DNA of 64,000 nt from Borrelia sp. HM (GCF_019669085.1 NZ_AP024401.1:310001-374000); one strand, 5' to 3'; positions 10,000 through 19,944 are shown, numbered from the stretch's first letter. Numbers and translations: made by a program. Notes: generated by a model from the sequence alone, not told the origin.

Positions 10000-10742
10000 T
10001 AATCTTCTCCTAATAAAATGATATCACCACTTCTTAAATCAATAGTATCAGTTCTTCCCCTTAGCAAATTAGATATCATGAATACCTTATACATTACACT
10101 TATTAAATTCATATCCGATGTTATTAATACCTTATTATATATATTTTTTATATATAAAAAAATTTTGTAATCATAGAAATTCAACTTCAAAAAACTAATT
10201 TCTGATATTAAATTATACAAAGTATTTTGATTTATTTTAACATAGTTAAGGTTCTTTACAATAGTCAACATCCCATCCTCTAAAAAATCACCAACTTCAT
10301 TGCCATTTAAATTTAACCCACTAATTATAGGCAGATCATAAATTAAATCCTTACATTTCTCCAAAATTACACCATCTGAAGAAATAAAATAGTAAATCAA
10401 ACTTCCATCAATGTTCTCATAAGCAGTCGCAATAGGAATTCTTCTTTCAATATTAATGTTAATTGTATTGGGAAATTTAAGTTGTACCTTTGCATCCTTC
10501 ACTCTTAAATCTCTCATAATATTTTTTTTATAAGTATCAACATCAGCATCATAATAATAAGTATTGGGTTTAATGCCTGAAATACTTAATATATCTTCCT
10601 TGGGAATATGAATATCATCATTAAAACTAATATATCTAATTAAAAAATAAGGTGAAATAAAAATAATAAAAATAATCTCAAGCAACATAATAGAAATTAT
10701 TATATAAGTATATATGAGCAAAAACTTTCTATAAATTAACAT
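9999..10742 (-). CDS. ftsQ: FtsQ/DivIB-family cell division protein
   Basis: FtsQ/DivIB is a bitopic membrane protein that joins the divisome core in the periplasm. The 247-residue product has a cytoplasmic stub, one membrane helix at about residues 9-35, and a periplasmic part with a POTRA-like start (DILSISGIKPNTYYYDADVD) followed by the segment RRIPIATAYENIDGSLIYYF seen in this family. Its place just before ftsA supports the call. The POTRA domain and the downstream beta domain are shorter than in enteric FtsQ. No strong ribosome site precedes the ATG at 10742. Confidence 0.85.
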   Translation of the reverse strand: MLIYRKFLLIYTYIIISIMLLEIIFIIFISPYFLIRYISFNDDIHIPKEDILSISGIKPNTYYYDADVDTYKKNIMRDLRVKDAKVQLKFPNTININIERRIPIATAYENIDGSLIYYFISSDGVILEKCKDLIYDLPIISGLNLNGNEVGDFLEDGMLTIVKNLNYVKINQNTLYNLISEISFLKLNFYDYKIFLYIKNIYNKVLITSDMNLISVMYKVFMISNLLRGRTDTIDLRSGDIILLGED

Positions 10743-10782
10743 GAATTCAAAATTAAATTACCACTTTAATAAAATTTCAAAA

Positions 10783-11877
10783 TTATTTACTTTCAATATC
10801 TCTAGAAACATTTGCAATCAACCCAGCAAGTGCCATTGTAACAATAATAGAAGAACCACCTGAAGAAAAAAATGGCAAGTTAATACCTGTAGGAGGCAAA
10901 AGTCCAATTGCAATTAAAATATTCATAATGCTTTGAAGAAAAATTGTAAGACTTGAAATAAATGCAATAAAAAATCTAAATCTGGTTTTAGCCAAAATAG
11001 AAATAAAATACCCAAAATAAAAAAATAAAAAAAATAATATCATTGCAAAAAAAATACCCACAAATCCTAATTCTTCTCCAAGAACAGAAAAAATAAAATC
11101 AGAATTCGCCTCTGGAAGCCTGCCAAGTTTTATTTCCCCCATACCAAGACCTTTACCCATAAGACCACCACTCTTTAAAGCATTAAGTGATGCAATTATC
11201 TGATATCCCCTGCCTAAAGGATCTTCATAAGGATTTAAAAATGCAAAAATTCTAGCAACTCTATAAGGCTCAAATATTAAAAAAAGCATGGCAATGGGAA
11301 TAAAAGTAAATAAAATAGCAAAAATATACCCAAATGATATATCAGAAACAAATAAAACAACAAAAAAAAGAATAGCAAAATAAATAGCTGTTGAATAATC
11401 ATTTTGCAAAATTATTAAAAGCCAAAAAATACCAAAAATTAACATGGGCTTAAGCCAATAAGAAATTTTATTATCTGACTTCAATCTAAACTTACTTAAA
11501 TAACTTGAAAAATAAATTGTAAAAGACACCTTAAAAATCTCTGAGGGCTGAATACTAATTCCTTTAATAAATATCCATCTTTGTGCACCAGAAATACTAG
11601 GAGAGAAAAAAGTTGCAAGAATCAATACAAAAGTTACAGCTATAACAATAGAAACAATTTTTCTTAAAAAATCTAAAGAAATTTTTTCAAAAACAAAAAA
11701 TACAAGAAAACTAAAAAAAAGATATTTAAGACGCATTAAAAACAAAAAATTAGGGTCATCTGTAAGTTCTACACTTAAAAAAAATGAAGAAGTATAAAAT
11801 ATAATAAGGCCATAAGAAATAAGTGATAATAAAACAAGTAAATAATATTTTCTAAGGAAGCTCTTCTCCACCAACAT
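10783..11877 (-). CDS. ftsW: FtsW, SEDS-family peptidoglycan polymerase of division
   Basis: FtsW is a ten-helix membrane protein that polymerises lipid II at the division site with a partner transpeptidase. The sequence is almost wholly hydrophobic helices. It carries the family motifs AQRWIFIKGISIQPSEIFKV near 105-125, NDYSTA, and GMGEIKLGRLPEANSDFIFS in the large loop. It ends with the PPTGINLPFFSSGGSS motif. I prefer the ATG at 11877 (364 residues), which matches the usual family start. A TTG at 11892 in the same frame would add five residues, and neither start has a strong ribosome site. No partner ftsI is present in the cluster. Confidence 0.94.
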   Translation of the reverse strand: MLVEKSFLRKYYLLVLLSLISYGLIIFYTSSFFLSVELTDDPNFLFLMRLKYLFFSFLVFFVFEKISLDFLRKIVSIVIAVTFVLILATFFSPSISGAQRWIFIKGISIQPSEIFKVSFTIYFSSYLSKFRLKSDNKISYWLKPMLIFGIFWLLIILQNDYSTAIYFAILFFVVLFVSDISFGYIFAILFTFIPIAMLFLIFEPYRVARIFAFLNPYEDPLGRGYQIIASLNALKSGGLMGKGLGMGEIKLGRLPEANSDFIFSVLGEELGFVGIFFAMILFFLFFYFGYFISILAKTRFRFFIAFISSLTIFLQSIMNILIAIGLLPPTGINLPFFSSGGSSIIVTMALAGLIANVSRDIESK

Positions 11878-11893
11878 AATGGTTAATCTCAAT

Positions 11894-12949
11894 TTACCTA
11901 ATCTTAAGAGTACTTAAGGCAATTATAGCAAATATAAAACCTATTATCCAAAATCTAATAACAACCTGCATTTCAGACCATCCAAGCTCTTCAAAATGAT
12001 GATGCAGTGGGGCCATTCTAAATATTCTTTTCTTAGTCTTCTTATAAACTGCCACCTGAATAATTACAGACAAGGCCTCAACTACAAAAACTCCTGAAAG
12101 AATGGCAAAAAGAATCTCACTTTTTAAAACTAAAGCTACCATTCCAAGAATTGCACCAAGTGAAAGACTCCCAGTATCACCCATCATTATTTTAGCAGGA
12201 TACGCATTAAACCACAAAAATCCAAAACCACCGCCAAGTAAAGCGCCAAGAAATACTACAAGCTCTTCAGAACCTTTAATATTTGGAATATTTAAATAAG
12301 ATGCAAAATCAGCTCTACTTGTAAGATATGAAATTATTATTAGAGCACCTGTTACAACAATACTAAGCCCTATAGCAAGCCCATCAAGTCCATCTGTTAA
12401 ATTAAAAGAGTTAGATGCAGATATTAAAACAAACATTCCAAATGGAATATAAAAAACTCCTAAATCTAACTTTAGAGATTTAAAAAATGGAAAATAAATT
12501 ATACTGACATGATCGCCACCAAAATAATAAAGCATAGTAACAGAAACAAAAGAAAACAATATCTGTCCATAAACCTTGAAACGAGGATGAAGTCCATCTA
12601 CATTCTTTCTCTTTATTTTCAGAAAATCATCCATAAATCCTAAAAATGCAAAACTAATCATGACAAAAAGTATAATTAAAAAGTAAATATTCCAAGGATT
12701 AATCCAAAAAAATAAAGAGACTAAAACACAAAAAAAAATAAGAATACCTCCCATAGTAGGAATACCCGTTTTTTCATTTAAATGACGCTTTGGCCCATCT
12801 TCCCTTAAAATTTGATCTAATTTTAATTTTTTAAGTCTTAGGATAATAAAGGGACCAAAAATTAAAGAAAGCAAAAATGCAAAAATAGTAGCATAAGCGG
12901 TTCTAAAAGTAATATATTTAAGCAATCTAAATCCTAAAAGATAAAACAA
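11894..12949 (-). CDS. mraY: MraY, phospho-N-acetylmuramoyl-pentapeptide transferase
   Basis: MraY makes lipid I by transferring phospho-MurNAc-pentapeptide to undecaprenyl phosphate in the inner membrane. The protein has about ten membrane helices, the N-terminal GPKRHLNEKTGIPTMGG motif, the catalytic FLGFMDDFLK Asp pair, NSFNLTDGLDGLAIG, and the cytoplasmic histidine motif PLHHHFEELGW. The start is most likely TTG at 12949 (351 residues). GGAGGG lies five bases before it and family homology begins there. A TTG four codons earlier has no ribosome site. It follows murF by 26 bases. Confidence 0.96.
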   Translation of the reverse strand: MFYLLGFRLLKYITFRTAYATIFAFLLSLIFGPFIILRLKKLKLDQILREDGPKRHLNEKTGIPTMGGILIFFCVLVSLFFWINPWNIYFLIILFVMISFAFLGFMDDFLKIKRKNVDGLHPRFKVYGQILFSFVSVTMLYYFGGDHVSIIYFPFFKSLKLDLGVFYIPFGMFVLISASNSFNLTDGLDGLAIGLSIVVTGALIIISYLTSRADFASYLNIPNIKGSEELVVFLGALLGGGFGFLWFNAYPAKIMMGDTGSLSLGAILGMVALVLKSEILFAILSGVFVVEALSVIIQVAVYKKTKKRIFRMAPLHHHFEELGWSEMQVVIRFWIIGFIFAIIALSTLKIR

Positions 12950-12975
12950 TATACCCTCCAAACATTCGTGAATAT

Positions 12976-14370
12976 TTAAATATAGTCAAGAACCCTTTCA
13001 AGCCTATTTGATCTTGACCCTTTAATAACAATAAAACACTGAATTTCCAAATTCTTATTAAAAAAACAATCAACAAAATCTTCAAAATTCTTAAAATAAA
13101 ATAAATTATCAAAAGTCAAATTTTCAATTCTCTTTACTTCTTGAAATTCATCACCAATTAAAAACACTTCATCAAAATTCATCAAAACAGCTTCTTGAAT
13201 TGCTGTTTTATGAACTTCATATGAAAATTTTCCAAGCTCTTTAAAAGAACCAAGAATAATAATTTTTTTAGTCTTAATTTTAAGATCTAAAATAATCTCT
13301 TTTAAAGCCATAAATGAACCTAAATTACAATTATAAGAATCATTTAAAATCAAATGGTCCTTTACCCTTAAAAGTTCTGCTCTACCTTTTGGAAAATCAA
13401 CATGCATAAGACCCTTGTAGATCTCACCTTCGCTTAAACCAAGTAACAAAGCTAAATTAATGCAAGATATTGCATTGACAATGTTATGCCTACCTGGTAA
13501 TAAAATAGAATAATCAAACCCTTTATAAGTAAAATGATAAGTAAACTTATCATTTGAAAATGAAAACGTCCCAATTGTAAGACTATGAAAATCAAAATAA
13601 AAAATATTAATATCTGGATTAACAGACTTGGCTATCTCCCCTAAATAAGAATTATAAGGACAAGAATCATTTAATATGACCATCTTAGTACTCTTAGTTA
13701 TGATTTTAGCCTTTTCAGAAGCAACAATGTCTAAATCTTTAAAAGATTGCATATGTGCATAATTTATATTTGTAACAATAACAATCTCAGGATTTAATAT
13801 TTCAGCCAGAAGACTCATCTCTCCAACATAGCTTATCCCTACTTCAAAAACAGAATACTCTTCATCTCCTTTAGTCCTTAAAATACTTAAAGGAAGCCCG
13901 ATATCTGAATTTAAATTTCCCCAGGTTTTGCAAGTTTTATACCTCTTTGACAAGATACTATAAAGCATTTCTTTTGTCGTAGTTTTGCCATTACTACCAG
14001 TAATGGCTATTCTCTTAAAACTTGTTTTTTTAATAAAATGTTCTGCTAAACATTGAAGAAAAATGACAACATTACTAGTAAGCAAAAAAACTAAATTCTC
14101 ATTTTTACGAAAATAATTAAAACATAAAGACTCATACTCATTAGAGCAAGCAAAACATTTAACTCCAAGACCAATTAAATCTTCAATAAAATCAAATCCA
14201 TCTACCCTATCGCCCTTGTATGCAAAATAAAGACTAGTCTCACTATTTTTAGCATTTATTTCACGACTATCAAGAGAATAGAAAGATACAACCCTGTTAA
14301 TACCAATAGAATTACCAATAAATTTAATATCTTGAAAAGCATTTAAAATATCTTTAATTTTTATATGCAC
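12976..14370 (-). CDS. murF: MurF, UDP-MurNAc-tripeptide-D-Ala-D-Ala ligase
   Basis: MurF adds D-Ala-D-Ala to the UDP-MurNAc tripeptide in the cytoplasm, making the substrate for MraY, the next gene. The protein has the ATP-binding loop AITGSNGKTTTKEML near 120, the substrate region KTWGNLNSDIGLPLSIL, and NYAHMQSFKDLDIVASEKAK in the central domain. The C-terminal domain starts with NDSYNCNLGSFMALKEI. I chose GTG at 14370, which sits six or seven bases after GAGGG. A TTG immediately before it is the alternative. Length (464) is typical. Other mur genes are not in this cluster. Confidence 0.95.
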   Translation of the reverse strand: MHIKIKDILNAFQDIKFIGNSIGINRVVSFYSLDSREINAKNSETSLYFAYKGDRVDGFDFIEDLIGLGVKCFACSNEYESLCFNYFRKNENLVFLLTSNVVIFLQCLAEHFIKKTSFKRIAITGSNGKTTTKEMLYSILSKRYKTCKTWGNLNSDIGLPLSILRTKGDEEYSVFEVGISYVGEMSLLAEILNPEIVIVTNINYAHMQSFKDLDIVASEKAKIITKSTKMVILNDSCPYNSYLGEIAKSVNPDINIFYFDFHSLTIGTFSFSNDKFTYHFTYKGFDYSILLPGRHNIVNAISCINLALLLGLSEGEIYKGLMHVDFPKGRAELLRVKDHLILNDSYNCNLGSFMALKEIILDLKIKTKKIIILGSFKELGKFSYEVHKTAIQEAVLMNFDEVFLIGDEFQEVKRIENLTFDNLFYFKNFEDFVDCFFNKNLEIQCFIVIKGSRSNRLERVLDYI

Positions 14371-14388
14371 CAAATACCCTCACAAATA

Positions 14389-14670
14389 CTACCGTTTAAT
14401 AATGTTTATATCCTTATTATCTTTCTTCTCTAAATCTAAATACTCTTGGCTAAGCTCTTCTATTCTATCAATACTTTGAAGCTCATATATTATGGTTAAT
14501 AATCTAAGGTTTTCATCAATAATATTACCTTGTTCATAATTTAAATCATTAAATTCACGTAACTTAACAACATATCTAAAATTAAGATAAATATTTAGAC
14601 ATATTATAATTGTTAATACCAAAATTAATAAATAACACAATCTAACTTCAAGTATTCCTATCTTACTCAT
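14389..14670 (-). CDS. ftsL: Small bitopic FtsL-like protein
   Basis: The 93-residue product has one membrane helix (about residues 10-30, rich in Leu/Ile) followed by a heptad-like charged region, LREFNDLNYEQGNIIDENLR. This is the layout of FtsL, which joins FtsQ and FtsB in the divisome. Its place between rsmH and murF is where ftsL stands in many division clusters. Sequence similarity is too weak for certainty because FtsL is poorly conserved. It overlaps the rsmH stop by eight bases, so the two are translationally coupled. The ftsI gene normally found next is absent. Confidence 0.65.
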   Translation of the reverse strand: MSKIGILEVRLCYLLILVLTIIICLNIYLNFRYVVKLREFNDLNYEQGNIIDENLRLLTIIYELQSIDRIEELSQEYLDLEKKDNKDINIIKR

Positions 14671-15562
14671 ATAATTTTTTTATGGCCCTAAGTTTAGCAC
14701 TTCTTGATGCATTGTTATATCTTTTCTCTTCAAAGCTTGCAATTACAGGTTTTTTAGTAAGGATATAATACTGGTCTTTATTTAAACCTTTAAAAAACTC
14801 TTTTACAATTTTATCTTCCAAGGAATGAAATGTAATAACAGCTAATATTCCATCCTTTGCTAAGCTTTCTATCCATAAAGGCAAGCTTCTTTTCAAACGA
14901 AAAAGCTCATCATTAACATAAATTCTTAATGCCTGAAAAGTTTTAGTTGCTGGATTTATTTTATACTTTATCCTAGTAGGATACGACGCGCTAATTATGC
15001 TTTGAAGTTCCTTTGAGGTTTGTATCTTTTTAACCTTTCTATATTCCAAAATAGACTTCACAATCCTTTTAGAATAATATTCACCACCCAACTCATAAAT
15101 TAAATCTTCAAGTCTTTCTTTGCCAAAAGTATTAATAATTTCATAAGCACTCAAACCACTAACATCAGGATTAAGTCTCATATCTAACTTTTCATCTTTA
15201 ATAAAAGAAAATCCCCTACCACTCATCTTATAATGAAACATAGAAATACCAAGATCGGATAAAATAAAATTTACTTTACTATTTAAAGGATATTCACTAA
15301 AAAAATCATCAAACCAAACATTAAAATATGAAACCCTTTCTTTAAATTCTTCAAGAAATTTCTGTGCCCTATTTAAAATAATATTATCTCTTTCAATACC
15401 AATCACACTTATGTCTTGATATTTTCTTAAAACAGCACTTGAATGACCGCCTTCTCCAAGAGTACAATCAACAAAAATAAATCCATCACTTATATACATG
15501 GAATCTACAAGATTAATAATTTCATCAAGAAGTACAGGAGTATGAAAAATCAAACTATCCAT
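14663..15562 (-). CDS. rsmH: RsmH (MraW), 16S rRNA m4C1402 methyltransferase
   Basis: RsmH methylates N4 of C1402 in 16S rRNA using S-adenosylmethionine. The 299-residue protein begins HTPVLLDEIINLVDS, has the SAM-binding DCTLGEGGHSSAVL near residues 35-48, ILSDLGISMFH, the substrate region GRGFSFIKDEKLDMRLNP, and the C-terminal FHSLEDKIVKEFF motif. Length and order match the family. The gene opens the division cluster, as in many bacteria. Its start overlaps the end of the upstream gene by eight bases. Confidence 0.96.
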   Translation of the reverse strand: MDSLIFHTPVLLDEIINLVDSMYISDGFIFVDCTLGEGGHSSAVLRKYQDISVIGIERDNIILNRAQKFLEEFKERVSYFNVWFDDFFSEYPLNSKVNFILSDLGISMFHYKMSGRGFSFIKDEKLDMRLNPDVSGLSAYEIINTFGKERLEDLIYELGGEYYSKRIVKSILEYRKVKKIQTSKELQSIISASYPTRIKYKINPATKTFQALRIYVNDELFRLKRSLPLWIESLAKDGILAVITFHSLEDKIVKEFFKGLNKDQYYILTKKPVIASFEEKRYNNASRSAKLRAIKKLYE

Positions 15563-16385
15563 TAAGCGTAAACCTATAAATCAAGCTATTCTTAGCATCA
15601 TAAACATCTCCATACTTTATTTTAATTTCGTTACGACCATTAGTAAACTCAAGATTATTTATCTCAATGCTGCCATTATCTCTTTTTATATTAAAAATAT
15701 CTAATTGATAATCTTTATTCTCAGATATAACATATGCATTATTTTCTAAATATATACTCTGGAAATCAGCACGAAAAATACTCTTATTATTTAGAAATAC
15801 CTCAAAATAGTAAATACCATTAAGAGATTTTGAATAACCAACATTATTTTTCGAAAAATTTAAAATAAGACTATAACTACCAAACTCTAAATCGAGATTC
15901 ACATCGCCTTTTAACTCGAACTTTGTATTGTCCTTATCTTTTAAAAAGATATTACCTCCCAAAAAAGAAAAATTGCCATTTAAATTATTTCTACTCTTTA
16001 TTACAAATAAAGGATTAACTATTTGCCCACTATATTGGTCAAAAACTACTATATCAAAAACCTTACTATCATCCTTTAAAAAAATTCTTCCAGCTTTATA
16101 TATAAAATTACCAAAAAACTCTAAATTAAGACCCAAGTCTTTATCAAAAATGATCAAAATACTCCTATCATATTTACTAATCTTATTCTTAGAATACAAA
16201 ATTTTATAATTATTTGAAAAAACAGAAAAATGTGTATCCCAAGCCCTTAACCTTACGCCAACTCCTAAAATACCATCTTTTAATTCTCCAAAATCACCTA
16301 CTAAATCAAACTTCTCCCCTTTTTTAAATTCAAAAAACGAATATAAATTAGAACAACTAAATAAAAACAGAAAAGCAATTATCAT
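15555..16385 (-). CDS. Predicted exported or lipoprotein of unknown function (BB0307-type)
   Basis: I do not recognise a family. The 276-residue product starts with a short hydrophobic stretch and FLFSCSNLYS, where LFSC around Cys11 could be a lipobox. The rest is rich in alternating hydrophobic and polar residues (for example VFDIVVFDQYSGQIVNPLFV), which suggests beta-sheet. The last part, NEIKIKYGDVYDAKNSLIYR, is similar in style. No enzyme motif is visible. The ATG has no good ribosome site and follows the previous stop closely, and the next gene rsmH overlaps it by eight bases. It is probably co-expressed with division genes. Confidence 0.7.
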   Translation of the reverse strand: MIIAFLFLFSCSNLYSFFEFKKGEKFDLVGDFGELKDGILGVGVRLRAWDTHFSVFSNNYKILYSKNKISKYDRSILIIFDKDLGLNLEFFGNFIYKAGRIFLKDDSKVFDIVVFDQYSGQIVNPLFVIKSRNNLNGNFSFLGGNIFLKDKDNTKFELKGDVNLDLEFGSYSLILNFSKNNVGYSKSLNGIYYFEVFLNNKSIFRADFQSIYLENNAYVISENKDYQLDIFNIKRDNGSIEINNLEFTNGRNEIKIKYGDVYDAKNSLIYRFTLNG

Positions 16386-16391
16386 TTACAA

Positions 16392-17471
16392 CTACAGTCC
16401 TAAATATTTTAAATTACTATTATCATTAAAATATAAAATTCCTTCATTAAATTCAACATATGAATTTATTGTATCTCTAAAAAAAACATTATCAAACAAT
16501 TCATAAGACTCTACAAAATAAGTCTTTATATTGATCATATTACTAAGCAAATCATAAAAATATATCCTATATACCCTAGACAAAGAATCATAATCGGCTT
16601 TTAAAACAGAATTTTTATTAGAAACCTTAAAAATTTTATCATTTTCAATATTAAGTATTAAAAATGAATCTAAAGTTTCAACAAAAACATTATAAAATCT
16701 ATCAACTTTAAAAAAAGGATTAAAATCCTTAATATTTAAATTATCCAAATATAAAATCTGATTATACCCATCCTCTAAATTAATTACTTCTAAAGAATAT
16801 TTCTCATCCTCTCTTAAAATGCACAAATACTTATTATCTAAGCTTAATTTAACAGATATAACTGGCAAGCCAATACCAAGCAAATCACTACTATAAATCA
16901 TTACGTCATGTTTATATACATAAATCTTACCATCAGAAAGTCCCAAAGCCAAAACACCATTATTATAATCAATACTTAATATTGAAGCTATAAATTTAAG
17001 AGAAAAAAGCTTTTTTTCATCCTCTTTTCTTCTCTCCATCTTATAAACTTCCAAAACTTTATATAAATTATTTAAAGCAAAAATAGCATCATCCTTTGTA
17101 AAAACAAAATCTTTATATTTTAAATCAAATAAAAAGTTATCTGTTTTCTTAGAAAATACAGAATAACTATCTTTAAATTTCTTAAGAACATAGTAATAAT
17201 CTGAAAAACTTACTAAACGATCACTTATAACAGAATAATAATATTTATCAGAATCTAAACTTAAAATTTGATCTTGCATAAAAACATTATTATTTGAAAT
17301 AACACTGACTAAAGTATCAGCACGCTTGAAATGATTAAACTTATAAAAAGTTGAAATATTAATCTTGTATTTTAAGATAGAGTTAATTAATATAAGAAAC
17401 ATTAAAAAAAGAAAAGAACAGAGTAACTTGATTTTTCTAAATCTAGTTACTCTTTTTTTATGAAGATTCAA
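16392..17471 (-). CDS. Membrane-anchored beta-propeller-like protein of unknown function
   Basis: The 359-residue protein has a basic N-terminus (KKRVTRFRKIK), one membrane helix at about residues 15-35, and a long extracytoplasmic part. That part has short repeated strands such as IDYNNGVLALGLSDGKIYVY and SLDNKYLCILREDEKYSLEV. The spacing is that of WD40/propeller blades, so a partial beta-propeller is plausible. No catalytic motif is seen. The start is TTG at 17471, with GAGAGGG about a dozen bases upstream. The gene lies in the run between recN and the division cluster. Confidence 0.7.
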   Translation of the reverse strand: MNLHKKRVTRFRKIKLLCSFLFLMFLILINSILKYKINISTFYKFNHFKRADTLVSVISNNNVFMQDQILSLDSDKYYYSVISDRLVSFSDYYYVLKKFKDSYSVFSKKTDNFLFDLKYKDFVFTKDDAIFALNNLYKVLEVYKMERRKEDEKKLFSLKFIASILSIDYNNGVLALGLSDGKIYVYKHDVMIYSSDLLGIGLPVISVKLSLDNKYLCILREDEKYSLEVINLEDGYNQILYLDNLNIKDFNPFFKVDRFYNVFVETLDSFLILNIENDKIFKVSNKNSVLKADYDSLSRVYRIYFYDLLSNMINIKTYFVESYELFDNVFFRDTINSYVEFNEGILYFNDNSNLKYLGL

Positions 17472-17500
17472 AATTATTCATACCCTCTCTTTATATAAAA

Positions 17501-18262
17501 TTATTTGATCTTGCCTAAATCTGATTGAAATTTAATAGACCAAACTTCATGAAATTTTGCAAATTTTTCAGCTATTTCTTTTTGAGAAGTAACGGTAGCT
17601 AAAATTCTCCCGGCCTCAATATAATTTAAAATCTTCTCTGATAATCCATAAGCTTCATTTGTTTCATATCTTGCTCTTAGCAAAAACGCTCCTTCTTCTA
17701 AGAGTTCTAAAGATTTAACAAGATGAGCTAACTGCACTTTATAAAAAGGACTATCAATAAGTAAATTTTTAGATAAATTTTTAAAATCAATAAAATTTTT
17801 AGTCAAAATAATAAATTTAAGATATATATCTTCTAATAAAAGAACCGATTTAGAATCACCTTTACTAAAATATAACCCCAGATCAATCAGATATCCCAAC
17901 TTCTTAACAATCAAAAATCGCTCTTCTGGATTTAAATCAAGCAAAGAACTACTTGTTGTCATAAGTTCCCTAACAGAGATAAGCAAAATAGGACTAACAA
18001 ATAATGAAAAATCAGAAATAAAATTAAAAAGATTCGTTCGAAAATCATAGTTAACTTTTAATCTAGGTCGTGTATAAAAATAATTCAATGATGCAATATA
18101 ACTTAAAACATTTAAATTTAAATTAATATAATTAAATATTACATCTGAATTTACTGTAAGATTACCGGATTCTTTTATATCTTTTATATCGTTTAAAGTC
18201 TGCAAAATCATACTATCAATAAACAAAATTTTTTGATAATTTTCACTATATACTAAATCCAT
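17501..18262 (-). CDS. Conserved alpha-helical protein of unknown function (BB0309-type)
   Basis: No known family was recognised. The 253-residue product appears almost wholly alpha-helical, with no signal peptide, membrane helix or enzyme motif. It is Leu/Ile-rich with regular charged positions (for example VKKLGYLIDLGLYFSKGDSK), like a helical repeat or scaffold protein. It starts with ATG at 18262 after GGG, 23 bases downstream of recN. Coding character is supported by length, absence of stops and the close operon spacing. Confidence 0.75.
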   Translation of the reverse strand: MDLVYSENYQKILFIDSMILQTLNDIKDIKESGNLTVNSDVIFNYINLNLNVLSYIASLNYFYTRPRLKVNYDFRTNLFNFISDFSLFVSPILLISVRELMTTSSSLLDLNPEERFLIVKKLGYLIDLGLYFSKGDSKSVLLLEDIYLKFIILTKNFIDFKNLSKNLLIDSPFYKVQLAHLVKSLELLEEGAFLLRARYETNEAYGLSEKILNYIEAGRILATVTSQKEIAEKFAKFHEVWSIKFQSDLGKIK

Positions 18263-18285
18263 AAATACCCACTTATAATCAATTA

Positions 18286-19944
18286 TTACCCCTTTAAAAG
18301 CTCTTTAGCATGTTTGATACTAATTTTATTAACGTTTCCACTAAGCATTCGAGCAATTTCTAAAGCACGAGAATCACCTAACAATAAAGAAGCCTGAACA
18401 TAAGTTTTATCTTGAACACATTCCTTTTTCACTAAAATATGATAATCTGAAAGGCTTGCAATATTAGCAAGATGAGTAGCAACAAATATTTGCATATTAT
18501 CTGACAAACTCTTTAAATACTTACCTAAACTTATTCCGGATTCACCCCCTATACCAGAATCAATTTCATCAAATATAATAAGCTTATTTTCATCAACATT
18601 TTGAACACTCTTAATAGCCAACATTATTCTTGAAAGCTCACCCCCAGATGCAACTCTATAAATTGGTTGGGCTTTCAAACCAAGATTACTAGAAATTAAA
18701 AATTCCACCTCATCAACACCTGTTGATTTAATTTTTCCTTCAGAAACGGACACAAAAAACTCAGCATCATTCATATTAAGCTTATGCAAAATTTCTGTTA
18801 CACCAGATGCAAATCTCAATGCAGCAGCTTTTCTAATATCTGAGATATCAGATGCCAATTTTTTAACTATCTCAAACAAATTATTTAACTTGTACCCTCT
18901 ATCTAATCTTTCAGTCTCAAAATTAAGTGATAAATTAATAGCATCATCACACTTTTTTCTTAATGCTATTATATCATCAAGACTTGGCCCATATTTTTTT
19001 TTAATACGAGAAAGCTCATACATACGACTCTCAGTAGCTTCAATTTCCTTCTCATCATAGGCATTATTGAAAAGGTACCCACTATAAGCTTGACCGATAT
19101 CTTCAAGTTCATAGTAAGAGTTTTTAAGACGATTTTCAAGTTCAAGATAATTATTATTTAAGCTTGAGAGATATTCAGCATCACAAATTACCTTTCTTAT
19201 CTCATTTAAAGCAGAAATACCATCTTTAAAACTTAAAACACTATTTAAATTGGCAAGTGCATTACATAAAGATTCATAATGTCTAAGCTCATTTAATCTA
19301 CTCTTTAAAATTTCTTCTTCCCCTGGCTTAGGATTAACAGCATCTATTTCACCAATTATCTTCTCATATTCTTCAATACTAACTTTATATGTTTTTTCTT
19401 TTAAAAGAAAATCATCATATTCATTTAAATATTTCATGTATTCTTCATAAGCCAATTTATAGTCTTTCAATTGAACATTTATATTAATATAATTATCTAA
19501 AATCTTAAGATTATTTAAAGGATTTTTTAAAATCAAATACTGTTGATTTTGAGAATGAACCTCAACTAACATATGAAAAATTGATCTTAAAATGACGCTA
19601 GAAACTGGTTCATTATTGATATAATAACTGCTCAAAAAAGTATCTGAAGTTCCAAATACAATTATCCTCTTTATGATAATATACTCTTTTACTAATATAC
19701 CTTTGGAAATCAAATAATTTCTAACATCATCATTTGACTTAAATTTAGCAAGTAAAATACATTCCTGCTCGCCGTCAAGTATTATATTAGTTTTAAGTTT
19801 TTCACCAAATAAATAACAAATTGAGGATAACAACAAACTCTTTCCACTTCCAGATTCACCTGTAAATGCCACCAATCCTGAATTTAACTTAATAGACAAC
19901 TCTTTAATTAAAACAAAATTTTTTATAAAAAGCTCAATTAACAT
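18286..19944 (-). CDS. recN: DNA repair protein RecN
   Basis: RecN is an SMC-like ATPase that helps repair double-strand breaks. The 552-residue protein has Walker A ([13 protein letters not shown], residues 27-39), a QNQQYL Q-loop near 138, a long central coiled coil, the signature RVASGGELSRIMLAIK near 435, and Walker B KLIIFDEIDSGIGGESG. VATHLANIASLSDYHILVKK gives the switch His. Length is the family norm. The ATG at 19944 has no clear ribosome site, and 42 bases separate it from nadK. Pairing of nadK and recN is common in bacteria. Confidence 0.96.
   Translation of the reverse strand: MLIELFIKNFVLIKELSIKLNSGLVAFTGESGSGKSLLLSSICYLFGEKLKTNIILDGEQECILLAKFKSNDDVRNYLISKGILVKEYIIIKRIIVFGTSDTFLSSYYINNEPVSSVILRSIFHMLVEVHSQNQQYLILKNPLNNLKILDNYININVQLKDYKLAYEEYMKYLNEYDDFLLKEKTYKVSIEEYEKIIGEIDAVNPKPGEEEILKSRLNELRHYESLCNALANLNSVLSFKDGISALNEIRKVICDAEYLSSLNNNYLELENRLKNSYYELEDIGQAYSGYLFNNAYDEKEIEATESRMYELSRIKKKYGPSLDDIIALRKKCDDAINLSLNFETERLDRGYKLNNLFEIVKKLASDISDIRKAAALRFASGVTEILHKLNMNDAEFFVSVSEGKIKSTGVDEVEFLISSNLGLKAQPIYRVASGGELSRIMLAIKSVQNVDENKLIIFDEIDSGIGGESGISLGKYLKSLSDNMQIFVATHLANIASLSDYHILVKKECVQDKTYVQASLLLGDSRALEIARMLSGNVNKISIKHAKELLKG

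Noticed and set aside
12927-13112. Small minus-strand frame overlapping mraY and murF
   Set aside because: It is out of frame with both genes and lies almost entirely inside murF, which has clear ligase motifs.
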